DNA from: Plantago major
Taxonomy: Eukaryota; Streptophyta; Magnoliopsida; Lamiales; Plantaginaceae
NCBI GenBank assembly: GCA_026545765.1
Contig: CM048844.1
Span: 70,351,035-70,415,034, forward strand
Reading direction: 5' to 3'
Length of the DNA stretch: 64,000 nt
The notes beneath the pieces are model-generated. The model did not search any database. It was not told where the DNA came from and worked only from the letters and a program-made list of their open reading frames with translations. Shown in pieces: positions 23,501 to 34,987 of the stretch. A program made the position numbers and the translations under genes. The stretch's first letter is position 1, and every line of letters begins with the position of its first letter.

Positions 23501-24747
23501 CATTCTAAATATGCATGTTTTTAAAAAAGCAGGGGGATTTTTTTTTTATTGTCTTGGACTAAATCATGTTTGGTATCTTATTGTGTTTCATGGAGTTTGA
23601 TGTCAACATATTAAAGATTGGTTTGTTGCTTGGAACTTGCTGAGCAAATATTAATGTGAATTCATTACTCTAGAAAGGTTGTCTGAAGGTAATTGAGTTT
23701 GGTAGGTTGGAGATTTTAGCATGTCTTACTTTGTTATGCCGTGTTACCTGGAAATTGCTTTGATTCGTAAGTTTCTATCCTTTCAAGTAGATACCTGCTC
23801 TGTATTTTTGAGAATTGTAAGTTAAGGTTCTTCCAAAATTTTTAAATTGTTGATTTATTCACTGTCTTGTAAATATGCTAGGTGTAAAGTATGGCATCAG
23901 TCCCGCTGTTTGTTCAGAACTTAGAACTTTTGTGCCTCCACCTAGATCATTTCACCATTCTTTATCGCGAGATGCATATCGGTACCTCCAGCCTCCAGGG
24001 GCGTGGGTGAAGAAGCCAACTTAGCCTTGGCTGAGGTTAACAAATTAAAACCCAAAGAATTGAAAACTATAATGAAAAATCCTACTATAGATTTGTTTAA
24101 TTCATCTGCTTCTGTTTTCTAGTTCAGAACTTCAGATATATACGCTGTTCCTTCAGCAGATCTCTTTCACGTTTCCTCTCTTTACATGGTGCCTTTGTTC
24201 TTAAATTTTCTACAATAAATTGATCATTTACTTTATTTTATCATGTTCATCAAATCGGCCCTTAAGCTTCAATGAGATTCCTCTGTTATTTATATTGGGT
24301 TTGTTACTCCGTACGTGTCTGGATATTGTTTCTGATAATTTGGGAGAATAATAAAATGTTGCGCCATATAAAACTGTTTCCCTTTCGTACTCGGAGTCGG
24401 CTGCAGAGCAGTGTAGACCTCAACTGGTCTGCCCTAATGCCCCTTATGAGTTGCACTCGTATTTTGTTTTTACGTTTAACCTTAATAGTGATTTGTTGTT
24501 TTGGTTGAACAGGGAACCGTTGGATGAGTTAGCTGAGCGGGAACTTGAAGATGATGAGGATGTCGTTCTTGTTCTAACAGACGAATGGAGAGAATTCTTT
24601 GCGAAATCCGAGGCAAAGAGAAGACTTGGTCTGTTATATTTAACGTCTTTTATATTTGAAGTCACGGTTAAAGCACAAGTCTTACGGGTCTGTTTTGCAT
24701 GGAATGCAGTGAAGAAGCAGGTTAAGAATAAGAAGGGCAAGAGTTGA
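20567..24747 (+). CDS. Unidentified small plant protein (123 aa), three exons
   Basis: I do not recognise the family. Exons are 20567-20784, 24513-24628 and 24710-24747, all with GT-AG borders (CTT|GTAAGT; AACAG|GGAACC; CTTG|GTCTGT; TGCAG|TGAAG), and phases join cleanly to give 123 residues and a TGA stop. The N-terminal half is low-complexity: a seven-His run, then a Cys/His/Pro/Ser-rich stretch (HISPECPFHRSILRP). The C-terminal half is charged: EPLDELAERELEDDEDVV, then a block DEWREFFAKSEAKRRL and a lysine-rich tail ending KNKKGKS. The acidic-then-basic C-terminus looks like the conserved part and hints at a nucleic-acid or protein-binding role, but that is inference. The 81-nt second intron is stop-free and a multiple of three, so retaining it adds 27 residues without changing the end. 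The gene stands alone; hAT insertions lie immediately upstream. Confidence 0.6.
21758..21778. repeat. Poly(C) run
   Basis: An uninterrupted run of about 21 C. Its length may be affected by sequencing error. It lies in the first intron of the small gene. Confidence 0.9.
21790..22550 (-). pseudogene. Antisense coding-like fragment inside the intron (unidentified)
   Basis: The minus strand shows two coding-like blocks. One (about 22190-22310) reads through GETIVYVAGYSDHSIRLQ, which has a WD-repeat flavour. The other (about 21795-21970) reads SGFAAVIAKCQTHGCSW and then GTETSITVTTQSMGFSGS. Stops and frame changes separate them and no start or complete gene structure is visible. It could be a decayed pseudogene or a captured gene piece. 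I could not identify the parent. Confidence 0.3.
23271..23537. mobile_element. Possible old Stowaway-type MITE
   Basis: The left edge ATTCCATCCGTTTTTTAC and right edge GCAGGGGGA echo Stowaway ends. The interior has the simple CACTCTCTC/ACTTATAAATC composition seen in such elements. The terminal match is weak. Confidence 0.3.
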
Positions 24748-25939
24748 GAGGAGAGAAGCTTTTACAGCAGTCAAGGTTGATGCACGCTGGGTGATTGTTG
24801 TTGCAAAATTGATTGGTTAGTAAAGTGTAGTACTTTTTTTTTTTTTTTTAAATAATTTTCATCACAAATTACTCATAAATTACATCACAATAGAATTATA
24901 TTGTAAAAGACTGAAAGTACATCATTCGTAGTTTCCTAATACAACTTTATTATATGTCTCTTTTCAGGGTCATTTGCAGTCAAAATTTTAATAAAAAATC
25001 AACCCAAAAAGTTTTCATTGGGGCGGAGTAAGTACATGATAAGATCTTATAGGTTTTCTTTCGCATGCAAATTCAATTGCTGAAAAATCCGTCCCTTTAT
25101 TATAGTATGTATATACTAGAATAGAGAATACGATATGCGTGTTATTGTGGCACTAGATTACAAATAAGGGAGTGAGTATACAACGGTAATCTGATAAATT
25201 GATTATCCTTTTTCGAATTGAATTAGGATTTTAGTTAGTGCGAATTGATCTTTTTAAATCTAATTGGAGAATATGAAAAAGAAAGATTGATTATTGTTTT
25301 TTTATATGATGAATTATTTTGTTTGGTATGAATTAGGGCTTCGAATTTAAATGATGAATTTGTTTTGTTGGGGTGAAATTAGGGCTTGTAATTAATTTGA
25401 AAATAGCATGTTTTTTTGTAACTAAAGTCTAATTTACATATATATTACACATTGATTCAATTTAATTTAAATTAAGTACAATACTCAATTGCGTAACTCC
25501 GATAATTGTCCACACACACAGTGGTTATACACATGAATAGTGAAGGATTAACATACATGTCATATGATTTGAGAAAGTTCAATGAGGAGAGATATCATCT
25601 CCGGAAGTGAGTCCCACAAGGAGACTAAATCATGTTGGCGAACATGGATTGAATGAGGAAAGTTCTTGAGGAACTAATATCTACCTCTATACTGATTTCA
25701 TAATCAACTTCACATTGACAAAATACGGATGAGATCCACCACAGTGAAATAGTGAAGTATGAAATATGATTCTAAAGACTCGTGAAGAGTAGTATTTCTT
25801 ACATCGATGTTAACTCAACCTGAAGTTTGAGCATGTAAGAGATTAATGCAAGGAGTATTCATAATATCCTTGAGATTCACATGGTCCAGAAGTACCACGA
25901 TCTTTTGAGCTATCAAGAGCTGCAATAATCTTTACTATA
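24748..25939. other. 3' flank of the small gene, no further gene
   Basis: It holds the likely 3'UTR, then a T-run at about 24834-24849 and AT-rich sequence. There is no ORF or RNA gene that I can support up to the LTR at 25940. Confidence 0.5.
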
Positions 25940-27204
25940 CCTCCCGAAGAATTTGAATGCTTTGTAGTACCTGTAATTCTCAAATATAATCAAAGATTAA
26001 ATTTATTTATTGTCGGAAGCTCACAAACACACATCAATAGAGGTAAGTTAACTCGGGATGTCATTCTCTACGGACACTTTACATAGGAACAAGCAAATAT
26101 CGTATTTAATGCAGAAATCAGACAGTTCGTAAGCAGACATAAGATTAAATCGCACGTGTTTTTAGGTTGAAATCGATGGTGAGTGGTGTGTAAAGGGCCC
26201 CCGACCTATCTCATACTATGCTACTCCCAACTTCCTAGTTAATATCCTACGCAATTACCTCTAACGACAGCAGGGCATAATACTAAATACTGTGCAATGA
26301 TACCAAGACTTCTACTCAGTTCAATGAAACTACTGTGTCACTCAGCAGAACATCACACCACAAAGGAGGTATAAAGTTGTATAATCACGATTTACGTCTA
26401 AGAACTATTCAATTAATATAACACGACATATAAAGAAGTAGCACAACAGAGTTTCGGCAGTTCGCCTTTACAATAGAAAGTTAGTTACTCATAGTATCAA
26501 AAAGAAGATAGGAATCGAAAATGACAAGAGAAGAAGAAAAGAGAAGCTTAGTCTTTGATGTCTTCGTGCTGCTTCTAGGGTTTTCTCCTTCTTGGTGCCT
26601 GACAGCTAGGGTTTTTGGGTTTCACTTCCCCGGTGACTGGTTCTCACTCAAGAGAGCTGCCTTGAAAGCGGTGAATGATTATGAGACCCCAATGGTCTTA
26701 TTTATACTGAAAGTTTTGTGCTCTGGCCGCCTATGATGTATAAGGAAGGTTAGAAAGGCAGGCTCTAGCTTGACAGGCCAGGAAAAGCCTTGCAGCCGCA
26801 ATAAGCCTTGTGCGGGCCACCGCAGTCCTTCGATATTGACAGGTTTCTGTCTGTTTTCTTTGTTCTTCAATTTCGGGCATCGTAACTTTGTTTCCTCGAA
26901 AAGTTGTCTTCTACAATGTTGTAGCACTTTCAATTATCTTCACATTGGTTGGTCACATGATATGTTTTGACACGTCGAAGTACTCCATGCAATGGCCAAA
27001 TTAACGTATTTCCTTATTTTCCTCGATTTCGCCTAAATATGACGTTTTGGCACCGGAAATCGTGCAATTCCTCAAAAACGTGATCATGACCTGCAAAATA
27101 TGCAAGAAGTTGGTAATTGGCCATAATATGATGTAAATATTGCATCTTGGGCAAAAAACGAGGGTCTAAAAGCATGCAAAATCGCACATTTCATTTTCAC
27201 ATCA
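25940..27204 (-). repeat. Athila-type solo LTR
   Basis: Minus orientation. It begins at 27204 (TGATGTGAAAATGAAATG) and is homologous to the other Athila-type LTRs. Its TATA box is CAGTATAAATAAG (plus-strand 26697-26710 region). The shared AATTGCACGATTTCCGG block is near 27060-27075. There is no gag, primer site or polypurine tract next to it, so it looks like a solo LTR. The left (3') end is blurred. Confidence 0.7.
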
Positions 27205-27800
27205 ACAGTTAAGCAACATTGAGTATTTTTGCGCATTCCATGAGAAATGGTTGCATTCTCTTTCCCTTTCTATGTTTTTATCCCATTGGATTTTTTCAAG
27301 CGAGGTTTTTAACGAAGCAACATTATAAGCGCATTTATATCTATCTACATATCTCCATGATTGTGGAATTGTTTAGTAAAGATAAGAGTTTTGGGCTTAT
27401 TGGATATCTTTACAATATAATGGAGTGTTGTTATGGCATTTTGAAACTATATGATGTTTCAAGTATTTGAAGAGTTCTTCCTGAAGAAGACAAGGTGTAT
27501 ATTACAAAAGTTCTTCTCCGCCATTATCTATGAGAAGAAGATTCCATCGAAGTACAACATATTTGAAGATTTGCTCAACCACATCACATCCGACATCATC
27601 ATTTGGAAAGTTGGTTTGAAAAGTTGAAATTTGCAGCAATTCAAAGAATTACAATGATGTATCAATCAGAGGAGATGGATACGCACTGCACTCTTTTTCC
27701 CTTGACTGAGTTTTTATCCCTCTGGGTTTTTCTTATCAAGGTTTTTAATAAGGCAATATTATCACAATGTGCCAACGATCATCAAATCATGTTCATGTAA
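27205..27800 (+). repeat. Ty1/copia LTR scraps (two copies of an R/U5-type block)
   Basis: Two blocks, about 27248-27330 and 27690-27770, share the words CTCTTTTTCCCTT, GTTTTTATCCC, GGGTTTTTCTT and AGGTTTTTAA. These are typical of the transcribed part of many plant copia LTRs. They lie about 430 bp apart in the same orientation. No polyprotein is present. Confidence 0.45.
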
Positions 27801-27851
27801 GGGGAGTTTTACAAATTTTGTACCGACATAATTTAGAAGTAATTCGCGATC

Positions 27852-28059
27852 CTTTTATAATATATTTTTTTAAAATTACCAACGGTTGTTGGCTCACGTT
27901 GTAAGGACTTGAGTTCACTTAAGCAAGGTCTCGGGTTCGAGCCTTGTGGATGTAAAAAAACACTGCTGGAAGAGCCGCCCCCTCAAAAAGGGTCCGACAG
28001 TGCTCGGCTGAATTAGTCGCATGTAGATACCAGTGAGAAATAAAAAATAAAATAATTTA
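27852..28059 (+). mobile_element. tRNA-type SINE
   Basis: It has a Pol III-like A box (TGGCTCACGTTG, near 27889) and B box (GGGTTCGAGCC, near 27932), and an A/T-rich tail (AAATAAAAAATAAAATAA) near 28038-28055. It is flanked by a near-identical 39-bp direct repeat at 27813-27851 and 28060-28098 (AATTTTGTA.CGACATAATT plus TAGAAGTAATTC), longer than a usual SINE target duplication. The family is not identified. Confidence 0.6.
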
Positions 28060-28098
28060 AAATTTTGTAACGACATAATTTAGAAGTAATTCACTATC

Positions 28099-28468
28099 AA
28101 AATTTGCCGTACAAACTCATATAGATTGAAAACCTCTTCTTCTTACAGGTGAAAGGCTACATTCATTCGGCCGTGAGAGCCTCAGTATATATGCTTGGGA
28201 AATGATGATGATGATGATGGTGAAGCAGGAGCAATTGTGAAAAATGCCCTTGTAAGTAAGATATGATTATTGTATGGAAAAGTTAATGTAAGCAAGAAAG
28301 AATATTTGTGAGTGAGAAAACAAAAGGATTACTAGTGAATTTGGAATTTACAATATGCATGACATGAATCTATATATGGTTAAACTTACACAGTGTGAAT
28401 CAGTATAAACAAGAAATGGCACACCAAATGAAATTAAAAAAGTTTATATTTTACCTTACCTCATACTA
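28099..28468. other. PDAT 3' flank / 3'UTR region
   Basis: It contains the likely 3'UTR of the minus-strand PDAT gene and a short GAT repeat near 28204-28218. I could not fix a polyadenylation site. Confidence 0.4.
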
Positions 28469-31400
28469 TTATAGGGGCAAATCAATCTTTTGGACCCAGT
28501 TGAAGATGTCTGAATACACTTGATCACCTCCCAACTCCTCTCCAGTACAACCAGCAGCTACTCTGAGAACATCCTCAATCAAACCAAAATTTCCCATGAT
28601 ATCCACATGGGCGCCACTTTGCGTTCCTCTACCTTCAAGAAGATTAGCTGGAGGAGCATGATCGTATTCTCTTATGTATGTCTTCATTCCTGATGGATTG
28701 AATCTTGTTTTCCCACGCCACCCTTTTGCGTTCATGAAACCAGCACTCAGTACTGGAACAGTTTCGTCACCATCAACGGTGAAAACACCATCCTTTAAGC
28801 ATTTGTCCTCGTCTTCCTCATCTGCAGATGTATCAATCTGAAATGGTATATAGCAATCTGATGATCGAGTTTGTTGGTATACATAAGCCCTTTCTGTTGG
28901 AATTCCAGTTCCGTACATGCTGAAGATCTCAATTTCAGGAGCATCGGGTAACCTGCAAATTTTTACATTTTTTATGAAAAACAATGTAGGAGTGTTTGCA
29001 ACGAACTCTTTCTGAATGATTATGGGCATTCGGAAGCAAAAGCAAAGGAAAAAAAAAAAAGACCCTTTCCAAACTGACGGTTTTAGATTTTAAATCAGTC
29101 GTTGTTTCTAAAATCTTTCATCTAAAACTCTGTATCTCAAAAACTTATCAGATTAATGAGCAAGTACTCAAAATTCACTCAAGTCCCTTTTGCCTATATT
29201 ATGCTGAATTCTAGCGCTTCACAACATATTACCGCACTCACTCAGCCAAGCATGAGCAGTCACCTCTGAAAATTTGACCGGAACTACAACCCATCTATAC
29301 TGTACAAGATAATATCATGTAATAGGAATGAAAAATGCATTCAGGATTTGAACTAACCTTGTTTCCAGTGGATTTGACCAATACTTGTAATGTTTATACT
29401 TTGGGTCATCCAAATTATCAGCAATTCCATAGGAAAAATGAGCGCTACCACGTTCCATCATTCTGGGCGCGACATAGTTTAGCAGATCAATTACATCATT
29501 ACCAGTATAGGCTTTGTATTCAGCTACAGCCTTTACACCAGCAATACCCATATCATGATACTCGGTCCACACATCTGTACATGTGTTATTTTCAACATTG
29601 TTTCCCTTCAATGCATCCTGCATTCATCGACAACTCAGTTGTCATATTTGAGACTAGTACTAAATAATTAGCTAATAATGCTACAAGAGCAGGCAAGTAG
29701 ATCAACAGAAACTTGCAAAATCCAGAAATCTATTCTCATAAACTAATATCATAAAAAACCTTACCCTAAACTCAATCCTCTGAATCTTAGAAGGATCTTC
29801 CTCTGCTACATCTTTTCCGAACGATATTATCCTTCCATAATTTGCACGAGTGGCATTTAACTTGGTCTCCTTTTCCGTATGCATAGAAGTTTCTGTGTCA
29901 TTGGAGAGTTGCTTTCTTCTTTTAGAAGGACAGTATTCCTCTGGTGACCAATCAAGACCACCCCAAATGGTGTCTCCACCTTTTGGTATCATTGACATTG
30001 TTGAATCCCATGTCCTTGTCATCTTCATTATATGTTGTAGTGTTTGAATGCGGAATAAATCCTTTTCAAGAACGCCAGGTGCTATGGCCCTAAAATGCAA
30101 TTGAAATTTATATACCAACTGAGCACAACAAACCGCCTTTAAGAGGCTCTGCATGTCACAAAATTGTTTTACTTTTTCAATCTTTCAAAGACAGAATGCA
30201 GCTTTCTCTTATAGCCAAAAGAAAGAAAGAAAAAGAACTAAATCCCACAGTATTGGTTTAATTGCACAAGATCTCCAAGTTTTCAGAAATCTCGCAGAAG
30301 AACCCCTTCCCTTCAGAGAAATCTGGCAGAAGAACCCCTTCCCTTCAGAGTTTGAAGGTGTTAGTGCACCAATCACAAGTATGCAAGATAAGTAGTTCTG
30401 GTGCAAAGCTTATGAAAGAATCAGGGATTTAAGCAATAACATTAACACCCCGGGATTAGGTGCAAGTTGCATATAATACAGGGGTTATCTATAATCTCAT
30501 TTTACAAACAGAATTTTGTATTTTTACTAACCTGGCTACAGCAATATCCCTTGCTTCTGAAGAAAAAAGCCCAGAAACGGCTTTCGGCACGCCTAAAAAT
30601 GGACCACCAATATTCATAACAGCTTTAATATGTTTGGCGCACCAATCTGGTCCACCCCCTCCACCCATAGGAGCCGGAGCTTCAACCCACTTCATAAAAT
30701 GCATAAAGTACAGAACACCCATGGAATGTGGAATAATCACAGCTTTGTTGCCACCATTTGTAGCAACTAGTAATTCTATATTACTTTTTATTCTGCTCAG
30801 GGTCCCATCGCGCACCTGAAAGTAAGCGTGATGTTAGCTCGCGCAAGCCACTCCATGATAAAGAAAACATGGATGAATTCCAGGACACTTTATGTTACCT
30901 CTGTGTTCTGGAAAGAAAGTCTCCAATCATATGCAGCCATATACATTGATTTTTCTTCATATCCAATCCGCGCAAGATTAGCAATTAGAACCGCCCAGAC
31001 AAAATATCCTGGAGCAAAGTAGTCTGCGGCAACAAGGCCAGTGACAGGCCTCACCCTTACCCCAGAAGGATCTAAACCAGTCTCGTTATCCAATGACATG
31101 TGCTCCACCCAACACAAAGGTCTGAAAGATTTCCAATCAAATAAATCCTGATAAGTAGTTATTTATCAAAAATCTGTTGGAGATTTGAAGGAGAAACAGT
31201 GTTTTCTAACATTATCAATTCCACCAAACTCTCTTCTATTAAAGGAGAACGAGCAGAAGCATTTTCTTAAAAGGGTGTATAGGAAGCTAGATGTGCCACC
31301 CCACCCACTCGTTAGGCATAAAACAACAAATACAATCTTTCAGAACCACAAGTATTACGAATAAAATATGTTATGCTATAATCTGAAGCATCCAGGACAA

Positions 31401-33492
31401 CGGAAAAGAACATGGAGAACAGGGGAAGTATCTATCAATACTTCAAACTTTTCGTCCACTGTTTAGGCAAGTAGGCCAGAATAAGTATATAGTACACGTA
31501 TGCCAGCTGCTTAAAAGAGCAGTTGCTGGAAACTCTATATAAAGTAACTACATCATCATTGTAACAGTCGTAGTTCTTCAAACCATATATCCAGACATCC
31601 ATGTTGCTGCTAGCAAAAAGACCGCAACTTAATGTAACATAAACAGAAAATTATGATGCTCATGTCAAAATAACAAGACCAGTAAACCATAAGTTACATT
31701 TTAAGAGAGTATCTGTGTCTCATGTTATCCTGCGATGAACAATGAACCATCATCGTGCACTGCTTGACTGACCATATAAGACAAACATTAGTTATTCTCA
31801 ATAATTCAAGTTCCCCATTTATTTTGGTAATCAAATACTCTGTAAGATATCAATTGATGATATGAAGGAATAGAGAGCATGGAGTGCTTCCCTGTCTCGT
31901 GTCAAGTAAATAGACATAGTACCTTAACTACCTTTGTCATATATAATAACAATAACATTTTCCAAACTGCACAAATTTCTTGTTAATCTGAAGTACTTGC
32001 GTAAAAATAACTACACACCAATAGATCTAGGTTTCCTCTTCAGGATACATGAGCATCAATCATTCTCAAAACACTATTAAAGCAAAACCAATGAAAGAAA
32101 GTTTTACTTTATCATCAGTCGTTCCAAAATCATCAAACATTTAAATGCAGCAACACATATGAATAAATGCTCACCATCTTCAATGCGTACGACAGAGAAG
32201 AAATTTGGTAATGAGTAAGTGGCACTAAAATATACGGCCAAAGTAAATGGTAACCTGAGACTCACACCTTTTGAAGCATTAACCCCTAAAAGAGAATCAC
32301 TCATCTTCCCTAATATCAATCTACGTCTTAAATCAACTTGAGAATGTTTTAAACGGACATTTCATGGACATCTTCCTGTCAAACAATCAAAAACCACGAA
32401 GTATGGAGGGAGTAAACATGAGCCACAACTACAAATCCATGGCTTAAAGTTTCCTCTTGTTCCACTAAACGCCTCAAATTCCAACATTTTTGAGGTAGGT
32501 CATGCACAAGTAAAAGAGTTCCAATATGCTCCAGAATGGCCAGAACATTTTCTAGTTTCTAACATGTATCCAAAACTTGCCTCAAACAGAGAACTTTAAT
32601 CCATGAATACTAGAATGTGGTACTAAATTTGCACTAGATCTCTAGTTAGACTCATAAGTTCAATTATTAATAAATAGTTCATTACTGCATCTTTCTTTCC
32701 AAAACAATGCACCACACTAAATGCCAAAATCAAAGGTAGCCAGCTCTATTTATCAATCTAGTCTTGCATCCACTTGGACATGGGATTTAAACAAACATTT
32801 CTCATAGATCCGCAATCCAAAAGGCTTTAAAAAAGTCCACATTGTATACTATCGAAGACGTACCTCAAACACAGAACTTTAATCCATGATTACTAGAATG
32901 TGTTACTTGTACTACATCTATAATAAAGAATATCTAACCTTACATAACACTTGAGTTTCCCATATTATAAAATAAACAAGCAAACACATTTTTGATGTTT
33001 GTTTAGAAACGAATAGTAGCATAAAAGAAAGAAGAGTAGCAACAACAACCTCTTATAAACCTCACCAAAAGTGCCACCCCAAAGGCGCTTCCTAAAGAGG
33101 CCATCGGCACAGTGATGACCCTCCCAGAGCTCGAGGCCACCGGTAACGATACCGGGCACAAAAACAACAGGATGTTTGGCTTTGAGACCCAAATTCTTGA
33201 GCTTGAGGCCAGGTGGATCTGGCATTGGGCCATTAATAGCCTCGGTAACAAACTGAGGGAAAGAAGAAGGCATCATGTTGTAGAGAAACAACAAAACCCA
33301 CCAGGTAACGCATATACAACCGATAAACCAACAGCAGCTGTCAACGCAAGACCATTGCTTTTGCTTCTTCTTCTTATGAGTCTCGGGTTTCTTCTCTTCG
33401 GGCTCGTCTGTAATTTGGCTGGGTGGTTCCTTATTACCGGGAGAAGAAGAAGAGGAGGCTGAGCCCTTTCTTCTCCGGAGTAAGGAAGACAT
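28469..33492 (-). CDS. PDAT1: Phospholipid:diacylglycerol acyltransferase (PDAT1 type), 672 aa
   Basis: PDAT moves the sn-2 acyl chain of a phospholipid to diacylglycerol, making triacylglycerol and a lysophospholipid at the ER. Six exons on the minus strand join in frame: 33050-33492, 30899-31121, 30532-30815, 29765-30089, 29358-29617 and 28469-28952, all GT-AG, giving 672 residues (Arabidopsis PDAT1 is about 671). The start ATG at 33492-33490 gives MSSLLRRRKG; the TTG two codons upstream is not a start. There is a basic, Ser/Lys-rich cytosolic N-terminus, one membrane segment at about residues 53-72 (CCWFIGCICVTWWVLLFLY), then the LCAT-like lumenal domain. The lid/oxyanion region is HPVVFVPGIVTGGLELWEG. 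The catalytic triad is Ser253 (PHSMG), Asp574 (GDETVP) and His627 (GAHVD). The linker around residues 370-405 (after LDWSPEE) is variable between species. No damage is seen, so the gene should be active. Confidence 0.97.
30290..30350. repeat. Short tandem duplication in PDAT intron 3
   Basis: The phrase GCAGAAGAACCCCTTCCCTT followed by CAGAG occurs twice in a row, about 33 bp apart. It lies inside the intron and does not touch splice sites. Confidence 0.8.
31122..33049 (-). other. PDAT intron 1 (1.9 kb) with internal repeats
   Basis: It runs from GTTGTT after AAGAG to a TTTCAG acceptor. It carries a pair of direct repeats about 280 bp apart (near 32583-32640 and 32863-32915), both containing GAACTTTAATCCATGA and TACTAGAATGTG. 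It also holds a Stowaway-like right end (ATGGAGGGAGTA) near 32403-32414. No exon is hidden here. Confidence 0.6.
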
Positions 33493-33710
33493 CTTCAATT
33501 CAATGAAATGAAATGAAGATGCCTGTTATGTTATCTACCCCTTTTCTTGTCTGCTCTCAATGAACAATCAAGAAGGAGGAGGAGGGAGGGAAATAAATGA
33601 AATAATTAATGCATAAATCAATGGATAGGAAACCAGACCAATCAATGCTCTTCTTTTCCCAAACACTAAGACCCACGATTTTTCTCTATCTATTATTATA
33701 TTATATACTC
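33493..33710 (-). promoter_or_regulatory. PDAT 5'UTR and TATA box
   Basis: Reading upstream on the minus strand, there is no ATG in the first 100 nt before the start codon. The leader is pyrimidine-rich (complement of the GGAGGAGGAGGGAGGG run near 33575-33590). A TATATAA box lies at 33701-33707, placing transcription start near 33670 and giving a leader of about 180 nt. The position is inferred. Confidence 0.45.
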
Positions 33711-34019
33711 TATCTACTTGGCCATTGACTACCATCCAATTTTCGGTACTACTACTATTTATTTTATGTCGGATCTCTTGCGTGTATTCTTAAAGTTTAG
33801 GTCTTTAGTTAGAGTAAGATTATATTAGAGGAATTTTCTGAGTATATGGCTCAAGTACAATCTTACATATTTAGAAGAAGGCTAAATGGTTTAGGACCAT
33901 ACTATGCTTCTTCAACCCAGAACCATATCTTATAATAAATGTAATATATGAATCTAGATCCTAAACATGCCATAAAAGGGTTGGGGGTGGATTCATACTC
34001 TACAATGAATATAATATAT
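33711..34019. other. PDAT upstream region
   Basis: AT-rich sequence between the core promoter and the retroelement. No gene is seen. Confidence 0.4.
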
Positions 34020-34987
34020 TGGAGAATTTAATTGTTCACTCGATAGGTTTTCCTTCCCTTCAGTGCTCAGCTCAATAGGTTTTCCTTCTGGTACTTCTTG
34101 GCTTACTTTCTTTGATATGCTTCTTTTATCCAAGTACTCAGAAGTTCCTACGCTCTGTCCCATAGCCCATTGCACTTCTTCCTCAATTGCGGCTACTGTC
34201 CTTACTTCTTCCATGGCCTCCATCTTTTTGAAGATCTCATTCTCCTTAGCTGCTCACTCTTGTACCTTGAGTTCTCAGCAACACTTGCACAAGCTTCCAG
34301 TACTTGCTTAGCAGAGCTCCCCATAAATGATCCCTTCAGAGCTACGTCTATGAGGTATCTGAACTCCTCTCTAACTCCTAAGTAGAAATACTCAGAGAGC
34401 TGTCGCGAAGTAAATTGATGTTGGGGGCAGTTGTATTGCATCTCCTCAAACCTTTCCCATGCATCATGAAAAGATTCCTTCTGTTTCTAAGTGAAAGTGG
34501 ATATCATTCTCCTCTCTCTCATAACTCTTGCAAGCCCTAGAAACCTCTCCAAGAACAGACTCCCCAACTCTTCCCATTCACTGACTTCTTCTTTAATTGA
34601 ATCTATCCATCTTTTTGCTGCTCCCTCCAGTGTTTTGATGAAGAACCAGAATTTCAGCTCATCATCGGTTAACCCCTTAGTTAGAAACTGCTCGACAATA
34701 AACTCGAATGCATACATGAACTTGCATTCATTTTCTCCTTCTCTTCCTTCGAACTTTGGTAATGCGCTAATCAGAATTAGATCAAACCCGTACTCCCTTA
34801 CATGCCGCTTGATCCGAATTCCACTCCTTCTTGGTTTCGGCATATTAATCTCCCCGATAGTTCTTTCGTCTTCTTGTTCCATCTTGAGTTTTCGTGTGAA
34901 ATAAAAGTAGTTACTGCTCGAAAATAACCAAATAAGTTCTATGCAGGTAATCTACTAATTACTCCCCGGCAGTGGCGCCAAATTTTT
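34020..34987 (-). mobile_element. Athila-type element A: truncated gag and leader
   Basis: Minus-strand gag starts with ATG at 34882-34880 (MEQEDERTIGEINMPKPRR). It contains a Retrotrans_gag core: LPKFEGREGENECKFMYAFE, then WFFIKTLEGAAKRWIDS and LFLERFLG. The second half (33993-34441) is in another frame after a break near 34480, with FTSRQLSEYFYLGVREEFR and a coiled-coil-like end. Sequence stops near 34020, with no protease or pol. The leader from the primer site to the gag ATG is about 80 nt, as in an intact element. It sits upstream of PDAT, in the same transcriptional direction. Confidence 0.8.
34963..34980 (-). other. Primer-binding site, tRNA-Asp type
   Basis: The minus strand reads TGGCGCCACTGCCGGGGA. 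It is complementary to a plant tRNA-Asp 3' end apart from a variable base or two, and lies just inside the LTR end. This primer choice fits Athila-type gypsy elements. Confidence 0.85.

Larger units (their letters stand above)
20785..24512 (+). other. Long first intron of the small gene
   Basis: This 3.7 kb intron begins GTAAGT and ends TTGAACAG. It contains a poly(C) run at 21758-21778, an antisense coding-like region (about 21790-22550) and a possible Stowaway remnant at 23271-23537. No extra exon is needed to keep frame. Confidence 0.5.

Noticed and set aside
26521-26736. A 71-aa ORF (MTREEEKRSLVF...)
   Set aside because: It is the reverse reading of an LTR leader. The equivalent places in the other LTRs are not open.
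33490-33498. A start two codons upstream of the PDAT ATG
   Set aside because: The codon is TTG, not ATG. The ATG at 33492 fits the usual PDAT length.
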